A stretch of DNA of 7,542 bases from an uncultured Bdellovibrionales bacterium (lineage in GTDB: Bacteria > Bdellovibrionota > Bdellovibrionia > Bdellovibrionales > UBA1609): contig CALJPJ010000302.1 of assembly GCA_937980625.1 (NCBI GenBank), forward strand, positions 1 to 7,542. The letters run 5' to 3'. Below the pieces are notes generated by a model. The model saw nothing but the letters and a program-made list of their open reading frames with translations. It searched no databases and was not told the DNA's origin. Positions 1 to 6,698 of this stretch are shown in pieces; the stretch's first letter is position 1, and every line of letters starts with the position of its first letter. The translations under genes were made by a program, and so were the position numbers.

Positions 1-873
1 AGTTTTGAAGGTTTAAATGATGTTCCATTACCAACTTTTAATAGTTTAGCGGTGCAGGAACCCAATAATATAGTGGAACACTTTATTGATTCGACCGGGG
101 TTATTTCATGGAAATTTTTCTCCCAAAAAACAGATTATAACTTTACGAAATGGAATTTTTCAGGTTCAACGCAAAAAGAGTATCAGTACTTAATGGCTAT
201 TTTAAAAGAAATGGGCAAAGAGGTTTATATTGCTGATTATCAAGAGCTAGGCACTTATTCTTGTAGAATTTTAGTGCCAAACTATTCAGAAATTTATCCC
301 ACTGAAGATTTAGTTTGGGCTAATAATAATAAGGGAATTAATTTTAGAGAACAAATACTTACAATTCATACGCTAGATAATAGTCAGTTGCTAGGGCTAG
401 TGACATGTTTGGAGGAGAGCGAGCGAGATGACTATATGCCAATTGCTGACCTTATAGGCATTGCTTTTGATGAAATAACCCCATGGGGAAAATGCACAAT
501 AGGAGAGCTTAAAGGGTTAATTTATTTAGCACTTGGAGACCTGGAGAGTGCAAAAGGCCAAGTAGATGCTTTTAACCACTATAATGACAATACTCCCAGT
601 CGTAGAAAGTTTTATCAAATTGTAGGAATAATTTTAGATATAATGATTAACCCTGATTTAGAATTTGAAAACTATAAAAGTAATTTAACTAAAATGTACG
701 GTAAAGATTTATTAGAGGTTGCTTATCAAAGTGTGACTGCACAAATTAAATTTTATGGTTTAACTTCAACTGATATGAATTTAGTTGGTATTGATAAGCA
801 TACAAAGTTAATTTCTAGTTATAAAAAAGTTTTAATGGCTAGAAAAAATTTTTTAGCACCTTCAAATAGCTAA
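1..873 (+). CDS. ycaO: YcaO, ribosomal protein S12 methylthiotransferase accessory factor (C-terminal part, 5' end outside window)
   Basis: The reading frame is open from base 1, so the GTG at 52 is an internal Val codon and the true start lies upstream; 290 residues are visible. The sequence follows E. coli YcaO closely: EPNNIVEHFIDSTGVISWKF, then EYQYLMAILKEMGKEVYIAD, YSCRILVP, SEIYPTEDL, then a helical TPR-like C-terminal part with GELKGLIYLALGDLE, MYGKD and FYGLT. E. coli YcaO is about 586 residues, so this is roughly the second half: the end of the ATP-binding YcaO domain plus the C-terminal domain. The N-terminal ATP/Mg-binding glutamates are outside the window. YcaO homologues activate amide backbones using ATP; the E. 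coli protein is reported to assist RimO in beta-methylthiolation of S12 Asp88 in the cytoplasm. The gene converges with the cupin gene across a 30-base gap. Family assignment is secure; function in this organism is inferred. Confidence 0.93.
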   Translation, partial: SFEGLNDVPLPTFNSLAVQEPNNIVEHFIDSTGVISWKFFSQKTDYNFTKWNFSGSTQKEYQYLMAILKEMGKEVYIADYQELGTYSCRILVPNYSEIYPTEDLVWANNNKGINFREQILTIHTLDNSQLLGLVTCLEESERDDYMPIADLIGIAFDEITPWGKCTIGELKGLIYLALGDLESAKGQVDAFNHYNDNTPSRRKFYQIVGIILDIMINPDLEFENYKSNLTKMYGKDLLEVAYQSVTAQIKFYGLTSTDMNLVGIDKHTKLISSYKKVLMARKNFLAPSNS

Positions 874-875
874 CC

Positions 876-905
876 CCAACCGGGTATATTATGGTGGATT
901 TTTTT
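876..905 (+). terminator. Possible weak intrinsic terminator after ycaO
   Basis: Just after the ycaO stop, CCAACC (876-881) can pair with GGTGG (893-897) with one bulged base, and a run of seven T follows (899-905). The stem is short, so this is only a candidate. The T run overlaps the last codons of the convergent cupin gene, so a read-through transcript would be antisense to it. The opposite strand shows no T run and so no terminator for the cupin gene. Confidence 0.3.
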
Positions 906-1956
906 AATTAAAATAATTTTTAACTTTTTTAATTTGTAATTCATAATAATCGTCACAAAAAATTGGTGGCCCAGTTAAAAGAGCTTGAGTGAGTTCGTCG
1001 ACATTTTTTGTGGTGACTTCACTGAGTAAATTTTTAGTTTCAACAGCTGAGTAGTTACTGTTAATGGCGTGAGCTAATAATTTTGTGCCAGCACTACTCA
1101 ACTGATACTCATCTAAATTTTTTGCCATTTGATTAAAATGCTCACTGTAGTTTTGATACCATTTTTTATTTGTAAATATTTTTTGTATTTCATTAAGTGC
1201 AATAGATGTAATATCTTCGCTTAAACCAAGTTCATTAGTAAGTAAACTTTCGCATAGATCTAGTTGGGCTGAGGTGGTCATACCGCTTAATAGGTGACCC
1301 AGAAACTCTAATGCCTTATTACTATCAGAATTATACATAAACTCAAAAAATGAAATTTTTTTGATTGTTTCCTCTGTTAAATTATGTTTTTGATAGCTAA
1401 TTCCTGAGGGGAGGTGATGCCACTGTGCAAGCTCAACATCATTAACAGTACGAATACAAAGGCTGACTGTAGGGTTATCTAAATGGACAACCCTATGGAC
1501 AAGCTCCATGCCAGGGTTAATGACTTGTGAAGCTCCAGCTTTCATTATAATTTTCTGTGAATTTTTAAGCTTTGAAAGTAAAATGTCATCGTCAATCGGC
1601 TCCAAAACTTCAACTTGGAACTGTTCATGTAATGATTGTCCATAGAGAACTTTAAAAGCTCCACGAAAAGCATGAGAGTGAATTAGGGTATTATTTTTTC
1701 TCCAAAAATAAATATCCACAGCAAATTTATTATTATTAAAAATAGTAACGGGTGGTTCGCCAAAGCTATTATACAAATTAACTTGAGTTGGTAACTTTTT
1801 AGTTTTTGAAAGCCACATTGCAACTTCGGCTTCAAATTCTTCAAACGATAAATGACAATTAAGGTTTTGTAAAATTTTAACAGATTGCTCAGGAAATTTA
1901 GTGATGTCCCAGCTTTTCTCAAGAGTGTTTATATCGTTAATTATATTGTCTATCAT
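904..1956 (-). CDS. Cupin-domain protein with helical C-terminal region, function unknown
   Basis: This is a 350-residue cytoplasmic-looking protein with no signal peptide or membrane segment. Residues about 70-172 read as a cupin (RmlC-like beta-barrel): motif 1 is IHSHAFRGAFKVLYG (H93, H95, then G106), and motif 2 is NPGMELVHRVVHLDNPTVSL (P148, G149, H154). H93, H95 and H154 are likely metal ligands. The usual motif-1 Glu, three to four residues after the second His, is absent, as in thiol-dioxygenase-type cupins that bind iron with three His. Residues about 190-350 are predicted helical, with Leu/Glu/Lys-rich repeats, and match no domain I recognise. The ATG at 1956 is the first in frame; no good Shine-Dalgarno precedes it. 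It is transcribed alone, convergent with ycaO and divergent from the secreted protein gene. Substrate and partners are unknown; oxygenase activity is only a possibility. Confidence 0.8.
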   Translation of the reverse strand: MIDNIINDINTLEKSWDITKFPEQSVKILQNLNCHLSFEEFEAEVAMWLSKTKKLPTQVNLYNSFGEPPVTIFNNNKFAVDIYFWRKNNTLIHSHAFRGAFKVLYGQSLHEQFQVEVLEPIDDDILLSKLKNSQKIIMKAGASQVINPGMELVHRVVHLDNPTVSLCIRTVNDVELAQWHHLPSGISYQKHNLTEETIKKISFFEFMYNSDSNKALEFLGHLLSGMTTSAQLDLCESLLTNELGLSEDITSIALNEIQKIFTNKKWYQNYSEHFNQMAKNLDEYQLSSAGTKLLAHAINSNYSAVETKNLLSEVTTKNVDELTQALLTGPPIFCDDYYELQIKKVKNYFN

Positions 1957-2002
1957 ATTTAGCTTTAACCAGTAGTAAAAGTGGTGAAATAATAATTTAT
2001 AG

Positions 2003-2031
2003 ATTATGACTGGACTTTAGCATGAAGTAAA
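2003..2031 (-). promoter_or_regulatory. Candidate sigma-70-type promoter for the cupin gene
   Basis: Read on the minus strand, TTTACT (2031-2026; 4 of 6 bases of TTGACA) is followed by a 17-base spacer and CATAAT (2008-2003; 5 of 6 bases of TATAAT). This would place the transcript start about 40 bases upstream of the ATG at 1956. In such AT-rich DNA near-matches arise by chance, so confidence is limited. The rest of the 282-base divergent region (1957-2238) shows no equally good promoter for the rightward gene. Confidence 0.35.
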
Positions 2032-2238
2032 TAGTTAACATAAGGCTAAGTAGTTAATGCTGTTTATTTTACAGGTTTTACACTTAACTAAATTGGGCAT
2101 GAATAATGCTGGCTTTTAAATATTCAATTTTATAGCTAGTAGTACAGTGATTACGATAGTACTTAGTGCTAAAGTTTAGTTTTTAAGTAAGAATTTTAAT
2201 AATTTAGAAGAATTTAAAAATTAGGTTAGAGTATATAT

Positions 2239-4032
2239 ATGAGAACAAAATATTTATTAACTTTTATTATATTTTTATTTTCTTCGGTAATACATGCTCA
2301 GTTTGCAAGCTTTGATCAAATAGAGCAAGTAAATACAGATAGCAAAGATTATTACTTGAATAGCCTTGGGACTGTTATAGTTGGTTTTAAATACGCAAGA
2401 GGAATTAACAGTGAAAATAAAATAAATCTTCAGGGGCTGGAAGACAATCTTAATTCACTCCAATATAACTTTGATAAAAAAAAATATAAACAAACAATTG
2501 ATTCGTTAGCTAAAGCAATAAAGTCTATATGTAGTACTGATAATGACAAAATCAAAAAAAAGTGTAGTTACACACAACTTATGCTTAGTGATAGTCTAGA
2601 TGGACTAGAGTCTGACTTGGCGAAGCAAGTGAAGAGCAAAGCGAAAAAACCAATAAAGAAGCCAAAATCCGTAAATAAAGTGCCTAAAAAAGAAGTTAAA
2701 AAAATAGAGCCCAAAAGCTCAGAACTTCTTCATGGATTATGTTCTAATGATGTAAGTGATTGTCACAAAAGGTATTATGATATCGAACCACTAGATGTAA
2801 AGAACTTAGGTTTTAAATTGCAAGCAAACTCTTGTGGTGAGTCTCCAGACTCGGGAATAAATATTATAAGTGACGATGGTGTAAGTAGAAAAATTTATCA
2901 TAGAATACTTCCTCCATCAGCAGGTAATAAACATGGAACTAGAAAATGTATTACATTTTCGCGAGTTGAAAAGAGAAAACTTGATAGTACAGAGCGCAAA
3001 GTAGCCGATGCTCTATCAAGCTATCAGTGTAAGAATGCCCAGGAATGTCTCAAGGGTGGCTTTGAAAAATTCTTTGTCAATCTGTCAAGAATTAGTAGAA
3101 GCTTCACAATTGCTGAAAAGAGAAAGGTATGTAAAAATGGTTTATGTCCATGGGATGTTGGGGCACAATGCTCAAGGTTACTTTCTGATTTACAAAAGAA
3201 AGGAAAAGAATGTAGTTATGGCTTTTCAAAAGATAAAGTTGATGAGTTTCAAAAAATTTATCTCAAAGATATTGAACTTCATGGACAAGATATGGGGTTG
3301 GGAGAATGGGCCGTGAAAAATCCTGGCGTTTTAATGCCGTTTAATAAGTTTGCAAAGTCCTATGAAAGTTATGATAAGTTGTTAGATCAAAAAGGGAAAG
3401 TTAATAAGATTTTTCATTCTCCAGTATTTGATAAAAATATTGATAAGCTTTTTATTGATTCAATATGGGCCCGGTTTCCTGGAGACTTTCGAGATGATCC
3501 TTGTGAGTCAATTATGTTAGCCTCCAGTTGTGAAGCTAATCTTGAGAAGTTAGCGAAACGTTATTTACCCAAAAAGCATAGTATAAATAGGTGCGGATTG
3601 GCCTTGGATGAACTAGGTCCTACAATTGACTTAGGTGGAAAAGTAGTTAGAACTGGTTCTATTTTTTCCTCTGGAAATAAAGTCGCTGAAATTGATTGGA
3701 AATCAGATTCAAGTCACATCTTTTTAAACCAGAAAAAAGATGGTAAATCTCAAAAACTATTTGAATTTTATGGTGGCGGAAAATTAACTCAATTTGATAA
3801 TGGCCAGGCTAAAGCTGCAGTGAAGTTTAATACAGAATACTGCAGTACTTTAAAATGGGAGAAGCCATTTTGTGATAAAAGTAATGACAGTAAAGTATTA
3901 AAACTTGTTAACAATAAGGTAATTGAAAATTATAAGTGTGATGCTGCAAATTTTTTTATTAGTGATTTTAAAGATCCTCCAGCTCGTCCGTCTGTAAATA
4001 GAGCTGGTTCACGAGGGTCTAATAAAAGGTAA
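2239..4032 (+). CDS. Secreted Cys-rich protein of unknown function
   Basis: The 597-residue product starts with a clear Sec signal peptide: MRTK, a hydrophobic core LLTFIIFLF, then a likely signal peptidase I site IHA/QF after residue 20. Translation from the ATG at 2239 gives exactly this signal, which supports the start; the ribosome binding site is weak (AGGTTAGAG upstream). The mature protein has a helical N-terminal part (to about 130), a very basic linker at about 131-159 (13 Lys in 29 residues, with Pro), then a long region with most of the 18 cysteines, often in close pairs (for example CSNDVSDC, CKNAQEC, CKNGLC). An even, paired Cys count in an exported protein suggests disulfides. 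The C-terminus is Pro/Arg/Ser-rich and basic. There is no lipobox, membrane segment or known catalytic motif. I do not recognise the family. It lies 46 bases upstream of the HIT gene on the same strand, so co-transcription is possible but functionally unexplained. Confidence 0.85.
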   Translation: MRTKYLLTFIIFLFSSVIHAQFASFDQIEQVNTDSKDYYLNSLGTVIVGFKYARGINSENKINLQGLEDNLNSLQYNFDKKKYKQTIDSLAKAIKSICSTDNDKIKKKCSYTQLMLSDSLDGLESDLAKQVKSKAKKPIKKPKSVNKVPKKEVKKIEPKSSELLHGLCSNDVSDCHKRYYDIEPLDVKNLGFKLQANSCGESPDSGINIISDDGVSRKIYHRILPPSAGNKHGTRKCITFSRVEKRKLDSTERKVADALSSYQCKNAQECLKGGFEKFFVNLSRISRSFTIAEKRKVCKNGLCPWDVGAQCSRLLSDLQKKGKECSYGFSKDKVDEFQKIYLKDIELHGQDMGLGEWAVKNPGVLMPFNKFAKSYESYDKLLDQKGKVNKIFHSPVFDKNIDKLFIDSIWARFPGDFRDDPCESIMLASSCEANLEKLAKRYLPKKHSINRCGLALDELGPTIDLGGKVVRTGSIFSSGNKVAEIDWKSDSSHIFLNQKKDGKSQKLFEFYGGGKLTQFDNGQAKAAVKFNTEYCSTLKWEKPFCDKSNDSKVLKLVNNKVIENYKCDAANFFISDFKDPPARPSVNRAGSRGSNKR

Positions 4033-4068
4033 AATACATTTGCGTATAAACATATTTTGGTAATTAAT

Positions 4069-4073
4069 AAAGG
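4069..4073 (+). promoter_or_regulatory. Ribosome binding site of the HIT gene
   Basis: AAAGG ends five bases before the ATG at 4079. It is the clearest Shine-Dalgarno-like site before any of the larger genes here and supports that start over later in-frame ATG codons. Confidence 0.6.
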
Positions 4074-4078
4074 TTATA

Positions 4079-4525
4079 ATGTATAAAGATGTAATATGTA
4101 AAAGAGTAGATTTGTGTGAAAAAGGTAAGTTTTCATTAATGATTCATGAATTTAAAAATTCATTTTTTGTGATTGGTGATCACCAATATTATAGGGGTTA
4201 TAGTTTACTTTACTTAAAAAAACATATTAGAGAGTTGCATCATGTTCCAAAGGCTGAGTACTTAGAGCTTTGTGAGGAGCTTTATGAAGCAAGTATTGCT
4301 CTTGAAAAAACACTTGATCCTTGGAAGCTTAATGTTATGTGTATTGGCAACCAAACCCCCCATATCCATTGGCATTTAATTCCTCGATACAAAGATGACA
4401 AAAACCATAAAGAATTGCCAATGTACGAAGCCACAAGAGGCGAGGTTGATCTCAATGATTACAAAACAAACTCTGAAGTTGTAAAACCCCTTATTGATAA
4501 AATTAGAAAAAATATATATCAATAA
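4079..4525 (+). CDS. HIT-family (histidine triad) nucleotide hydrolase/transferase
   Basis: This 148-residue protein carries the histidine triad HIHWHLI at residues 95-101 (H95, H97, H99), preceded by the GNQTP segment with Asn91 that is typical of the family. By analogy with FHIT and HINT, the middle His (H97) would be the nucleophile attacking the alpha-phosphate of a nucleotide. The N-terminal half has the usual HIT features: FFVIGDHQYYRGYSLLYLKK followed by a His and ELHHV, the strand-and-loop preceding helix 1. Family members cleave dinucleoside polyphosphates or nucleotide phosphoramidates in the cytoplasm; the substrate here cannot be read from sequence. Length is normal for a stand-alone HIT protein. 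It sits 27 bases before dbpA in the same direction, so the two are probably co-transcribed. Confidence 0.92.
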   Translation: MYKDVICKRVDLCEKGKFSLMIHEFKNSFFVIGDHQYYRGYSLLYLKKHIRELHHVPKAEYLELCEELYEASIALEKTLDPWKLNVMCIGNQTPHIHWHLIPRYKDDKNHKELPMYEATRGEVDLNDYKTNSEVVKPLIDKIRKNIYQ

Positions 4526-4552
4526 ATAGTTAAAGCTGATATTTACTTAAGA

Positions 4553-5932
4553 ATGAAAGCTAAATTTACTGACACAGTTTTAAAAAAAATATTACTTGAA
4601 AATCTTATAAACTTAAAATTTGATTTTATGACGCCAATTCAAGAAAAGAGTTTACCTTTAATTTTACAAGGTAAGGATGTGATTGCTCAGGCAAAAACTG
4701 GTTCAGGTAAAACCGCAGCTTTTGGGCTTGGTATTTTAAATGATTTAAATTTATCAATTAGTAGTATCCAAGCTATGATTTTGTGTCCGACCCGTGAGTT
4801 GGCTGAGCAAGTGGCTAAGGAGTTAAGGCGCTTAGCAAGAACTTTACCTAATGTTAAAATTTTAACTATTTGTGGTGGGGCTTCCAAAAAGGTGCAAGAA
4901 AAGTCTTTGGCAGCTGGGGCTCATATTGTTGTGGGAACTCCAGGCCGTGTATTACATCATTTAAACACAAACTCTTTTGAGTTAAGTTATTTAAAAATAT
5001 TTGCCCTTGATGAAGCTGATAAGATGCTAGATATGGGTTTTAATAGTGATATTTTAGAGATTTCAGAGTACTTACCTAAAAAGCGGCAGTCGTTATTGTT
5101 TTCAGCAACATTCCCTGATGATATAAAAGTTTTAAGTAAAAGAATTCAAAAAAATGCCACTGAAATTAAAATTGATATAACTCATAACAAAAGTAATATT
5201 AAGCAACTCTTTTATGAACTCGAGCCCTCCACAGATAAAAATGATCTTCTGTATAAAGTTTTAAACAAGTACAAGCCAGAACGTTTAATTGTATTTTGTA
5301 ATACTAAAAAAGAATCTAATGATATTGCCAATTTTTTAATAAACAGAAAAATTTTTGCAAAGTGTATTAATGGTGATCTTGAACAAAATGAAAGAATAGA
5401 AGTATTGACGAAGTTTTCCAATAAAAGCCTATCAGTGCTTGTAGCAACTGATGTTGTTGCCAGAGGTTTAGATATAGAGGATTTACCAACAGTATTGAAT
5501 TACAGTTTACCCCATAGCCCAGAGGCCTATATCCATAGAATTGGACGTACTGGCCGGGCAGGCAAAAAAGGGATGGTTTTTAGTTTTTTTGACCAACATG
5601 AGCAAGACAAACTAAGTGAAATTGAGGGGTTAACACTTAAGCCATGCAAGTTGGAGGAAGTTTCAGAGCTTATTGGGTTTGATAAGTACAGTTTGGTTCC
5701 ACCTATGAAAACAATATACATTAGTGGTGGCAAGAAAGATAAGCTTCGCCCTGGTGATATTGTTGGTGCTTTAATTGGTGAGGCTAAATTAGACTCAAAA
5801 GATATTGGTGATATTTCAATTCATAATGTGTTTAGTTATGTTGCCATTAAAAATAACCGTATTGAAGATGCAATTTCAGGATTGAGTACTGGTAAAATAA
5901 AAAAAAGAAAATTTAAAGTTGGCTTGGCATAA
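4553..5932 (+). CDS. dbpA: ATP-dependent RNA helicase DbpA (DEAD-box, 23S rRNA-specific)
   Basis: All DEAD-box motifs are present: Q motif FDFMTPIQ (Gln30), motif I AKTGSGKT (47-54), PTREL (79-83), TPGR (129-132), DEAD (153-156), SAT (184-186), IVFCN (246-250), ARGLD (303-307) and HRIGRTGRAG (328-337). Residues about 384-459 form the DbpA RNA-binding domain, recognisable by ISGGKKDKLRPGDIVGALIG and the basic end GKIKKRKFKV. That C-terminal domain separates DbpA from other DEAD-box helicases: in E. coli and B. subtilis it binds hairpin 92 of 23S rRNA, directing ATP-driven remodelling during 50S subunit assembly. The length (459) matches E. coli DbpA (457) and no motif residue is missing. The ATG at 4553 fits the start of homology, though the Shine-Dalgarno is weak, which may mean translation coupled to the HIT gene 27 bases upstream. 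An unusual hairpin region follows the stop codon. Confidence 0.95.
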   Translation: MKAKFTDTVLKKILLENLINLKFDFMTPIQEKSLPLILQGKDVIAQAKTGSGKTAAFGLGILNDLNLSISSIQAMILCPTRELAEQVAKELRRLARTLPNVKILTICGGASKKVQEKSLAAGAHIVVGTPGRVLHHLNTNSFELSYLKIFALDEADKMLDMGFNSDILEISEYLPKKRQSLLFSATFPDDIKVLSKRIQKNATEIKIDITHNKSNIKQLFYELEPSTDKNDLLYKVLNKYKPERLIVFCNTKKESNDIANFLINRKIFAKCINGDLEQNERIEVLTKFSNKSLSVLVATDVVARGLDIEDLPTVLNYSLPHSPEAYIHRIGRTGRAGKKGMVFSFFDQHEQDKLSEIEGLTLKPCKLEEVSELIGFDKYSLVPPMKTIYISGGKKDKLRPGDIVGALIGEAKLDSKDIGDISIHNVFSYVAIKNNRIEDAISGLSTGKIKKRKFKVGLA

Positions 5933-5944
5933 TCAAATTAGTTG

Positions 5945-6013
5945 TAAAGACCTAGACTCAATCTCACAACTCTAAAAGTGAGTTACGATCAGATCTGACA
6001 TCTAGGTCTTGTA
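5945..6013. repeat. Long imperfect inverted repeat / structured RNA candidate downstream of dbpA
   Basis: AAGACCTAGA (5947-5956) and TCTAGGTCTT (6001-6010) are perfect 10-base inverted repeats. The pairing continues inward: TCA (5958-5960) with TGA (5996-5998), then ATCT (5961-5964) with AGAT (5991-5994), separated by one bulged C. At the tip AACTC (5968-5972) pairs with GAGTT (5980-5984) around a 7-base loop, or alternatively CTCAC with GTGAG. The whole forms a long rod-like hairpin beginning 14 bases after the dbpA stop. There is no T run after it, so it is not a standard intrinsic terminator. It could stabilise the mRNA 3' end, be a small RNA, or be a small mobile repeat; sequence alone does not decide. 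Confidence 0.65.
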
Positions 6014-6035
6014 ATATGTTATGGTAATGGCAGCC

Positions 6036-6057
6036 TTAAAGCTGGTCATAGCTTTAA
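6036..6057. repeat. Perfect 8-bp stem hairpin
   Basis: TTAAAGCT (6036-6043) and AGCTTTAA (6050-6057) are exact inverted repeats around the 6-base loop GGTCAT. No T tract follows on either strand, so a terminator role is not supported. It is part of the run of hairpins after dbpA. Confidence 0.55.
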
Positions 6058-6089
6058 AAACGCATCCCACAGTTATCTTGTTTTCAGAT

Positions 6090-6103
6090 TTTGATGCATC
6101 AAA
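6090..6103. repeat. Perfect 14-bp palindrome
   Basis: TTTGATGCATCAAA is identical on both strands with no spacer. Palindromes of this size can be operators for dimeric regulators, but no promoter or intact gene lies next to it, so no role is assigned. Confidence 0.5.
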
Positions 6104-6142
6104 TATTGCGTCCTGATAATTTTTGACTGGCCACTAACAAAA

Positions 6143-6181
6143 TTCGTTTTGTTTGAAAAAACGAAGTTAAAAATTTCAAAC
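6143..6181. repeat. Two overlapping, mutually exclusive hairpins
   Basis: TTCGTTTT (6143-6150) pairs perfectly with AAAACGAA (6158-6165) around a 7-base loop. GTTTGAAA (6151-6158) also pairs perfectly with TTTCAAAC (6174-6181). The second stem uses the loop of the first, so an RNA could hold only one at a time. Such an arrangement resembles an attenuator, but there is no following gene to control, and low-complexity A/T runs raise the chance of coincidence. Confidence 0.45.
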
Positions 6182-6201
6182 CTCGCAGTTGGTGACGATA
6201 A

Positions 6202-6354
6202 GTGTTGACCTTGGGTCTTCTTCATCGAATTTGGACCCAGTGGTTATTCTTTAAAGAGCTATATGCAGCAGTACAGCTTAAATATGTAAGGTTTGTTCTA
6301 ATACCATTATATTTTCTTGCAAATAATATTGGGATGTATGAACCCGCCCCATGA
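6202..6354 (+). CDS. Doubtful 50-residue small hydrophobic ORF
   Basis: A GTG at 6202 opens a 50-codon frame ending at TGA 6352-6354. GGTGA at 6191-6195 sits six bases before it as a plausible Shine-Dalgarno. The product would be rich in aromatic and aliphatic residues, with a hydrophobic stretch FVLIPLYFLANNIG near the C-terminus that could span or touch a membrane. It matches no family I know and lies in decayed DNA, so it may be chance or a relic frame. I list it only because the start signal is reasonable. Confidence 0.15.
   Translation: MLTLGLLHRIWTQWLFFKELYAAVQLKYVRFVLIPLYFLANNIGMYEPAP
6211..6240. repeat. GC-richer hairpin
   Basis: TTGGGTC (6211-6217) pairs with GACCCAG (6234-6240): six Watson-Crick pairs plus one G-T pair around a 16-base loop. 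It stands out in AT-rich surroundings. It lies inside the candidate small frame that starts at 6202. Confidence 0.45.
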
Positions 6355-6384
6355 AGCTTAGTAAGTTATTTTTTTAAATGAATA

Positions 6385-6698
6385 TTATCAAACGCCGCCA
6401 GACGTAAATTTAGACTTCTCGCAAGACTAAAGCTTAATTCCCGTTATAACTCTTTATTGACTCTCTACTCGAGTATAAAATCAGCTGTAACCTGAAGCCA
6501 TTTCGCTTTTACTTTGTGGAAGTCTTATTAAATTATACGCATCACCCAGAAACTAAGGGACTTGGCTTGGTCAGTAAGACAGGTACTAGTAATAAAGATA
6601 TTTTAGGACTTATGATGTACACAACGATGATGGTGACAACAGAAGGTCCTCCTTTAGGCCTTATAGTTCAAGATATTTAGGCACGAAAAAAAACTAAT
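6385..6698 (+). pseudogene. IS4/Tn5-type transposase remnant
   Basis: The frame from 6522 reads LLNYTHHPETKGLG, then GLMMYTTMMVTTEGPPLGLI and QDI, a stop, then ARKK. This is the characteristic core of Tn5-like IS4-family transposases (LDYTxHPxTxGLG ... HxxLAVTxEGxPLGLLxQxxWAR), the region just after the first catalytic Asp. The TAG at 6678-6680 replaces the usual Trp of WAR, a TGG-to-TAG change. Upstream (about 6385-6475), another frame contains ARRKFRLLARL, which weakly resembles the DARRxxRLxxL N-terminal segment, implying a frameshift. The first Asp region (QDTT) is not recognisable, and the second Asp and the Glu are lost. The left boundary is approximate. It cannot encode active transposase. 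Confidence 0.75.

Noticed and set aside
52..54. GTG as the start of the first gene
   Set aside because: The frame is open to base 1 and the residues before the GTG still resemble YcaO, so this Val codon is internal.
1683..1922. 79-codon frame inside the cupin gene, same strand, other frame
   Set aside because: It overlaps the cupin-coding sequence entirely, its product has no recognisable motif, and the cupin frame carries the conserved residues.
2130..2238. Promoter for the secreted protein gene
   Set aside because: Several AT-rich near-matches exist, but none combines good -35 and -10 boxes with acceptable spacing.
3008..3316. 102-codon frame within the secreted protein gene
   Set aside because: It is a shadow in another frame of a gene with signal peptide and consistent Cys pattern; no start signal or motif supports it.
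4687..5733. Several antisense frames within dbpA
   Set aside because: They lie opposite strongly conserved helicase motifs and encode nothing recognisable.
5945..6013. Intrinsic terminator of dbpA
   Set aside because: The stem is strong but no T run follows on the + strand, so the usual mechanism is not supported.
5941..6020. Integron attC site
   Set aside because: The imperfect palindrome has a similar size, but the R' and R'' core boxes (GTTRRRY and its complement) are not in place and there is no integrase or cassette array.
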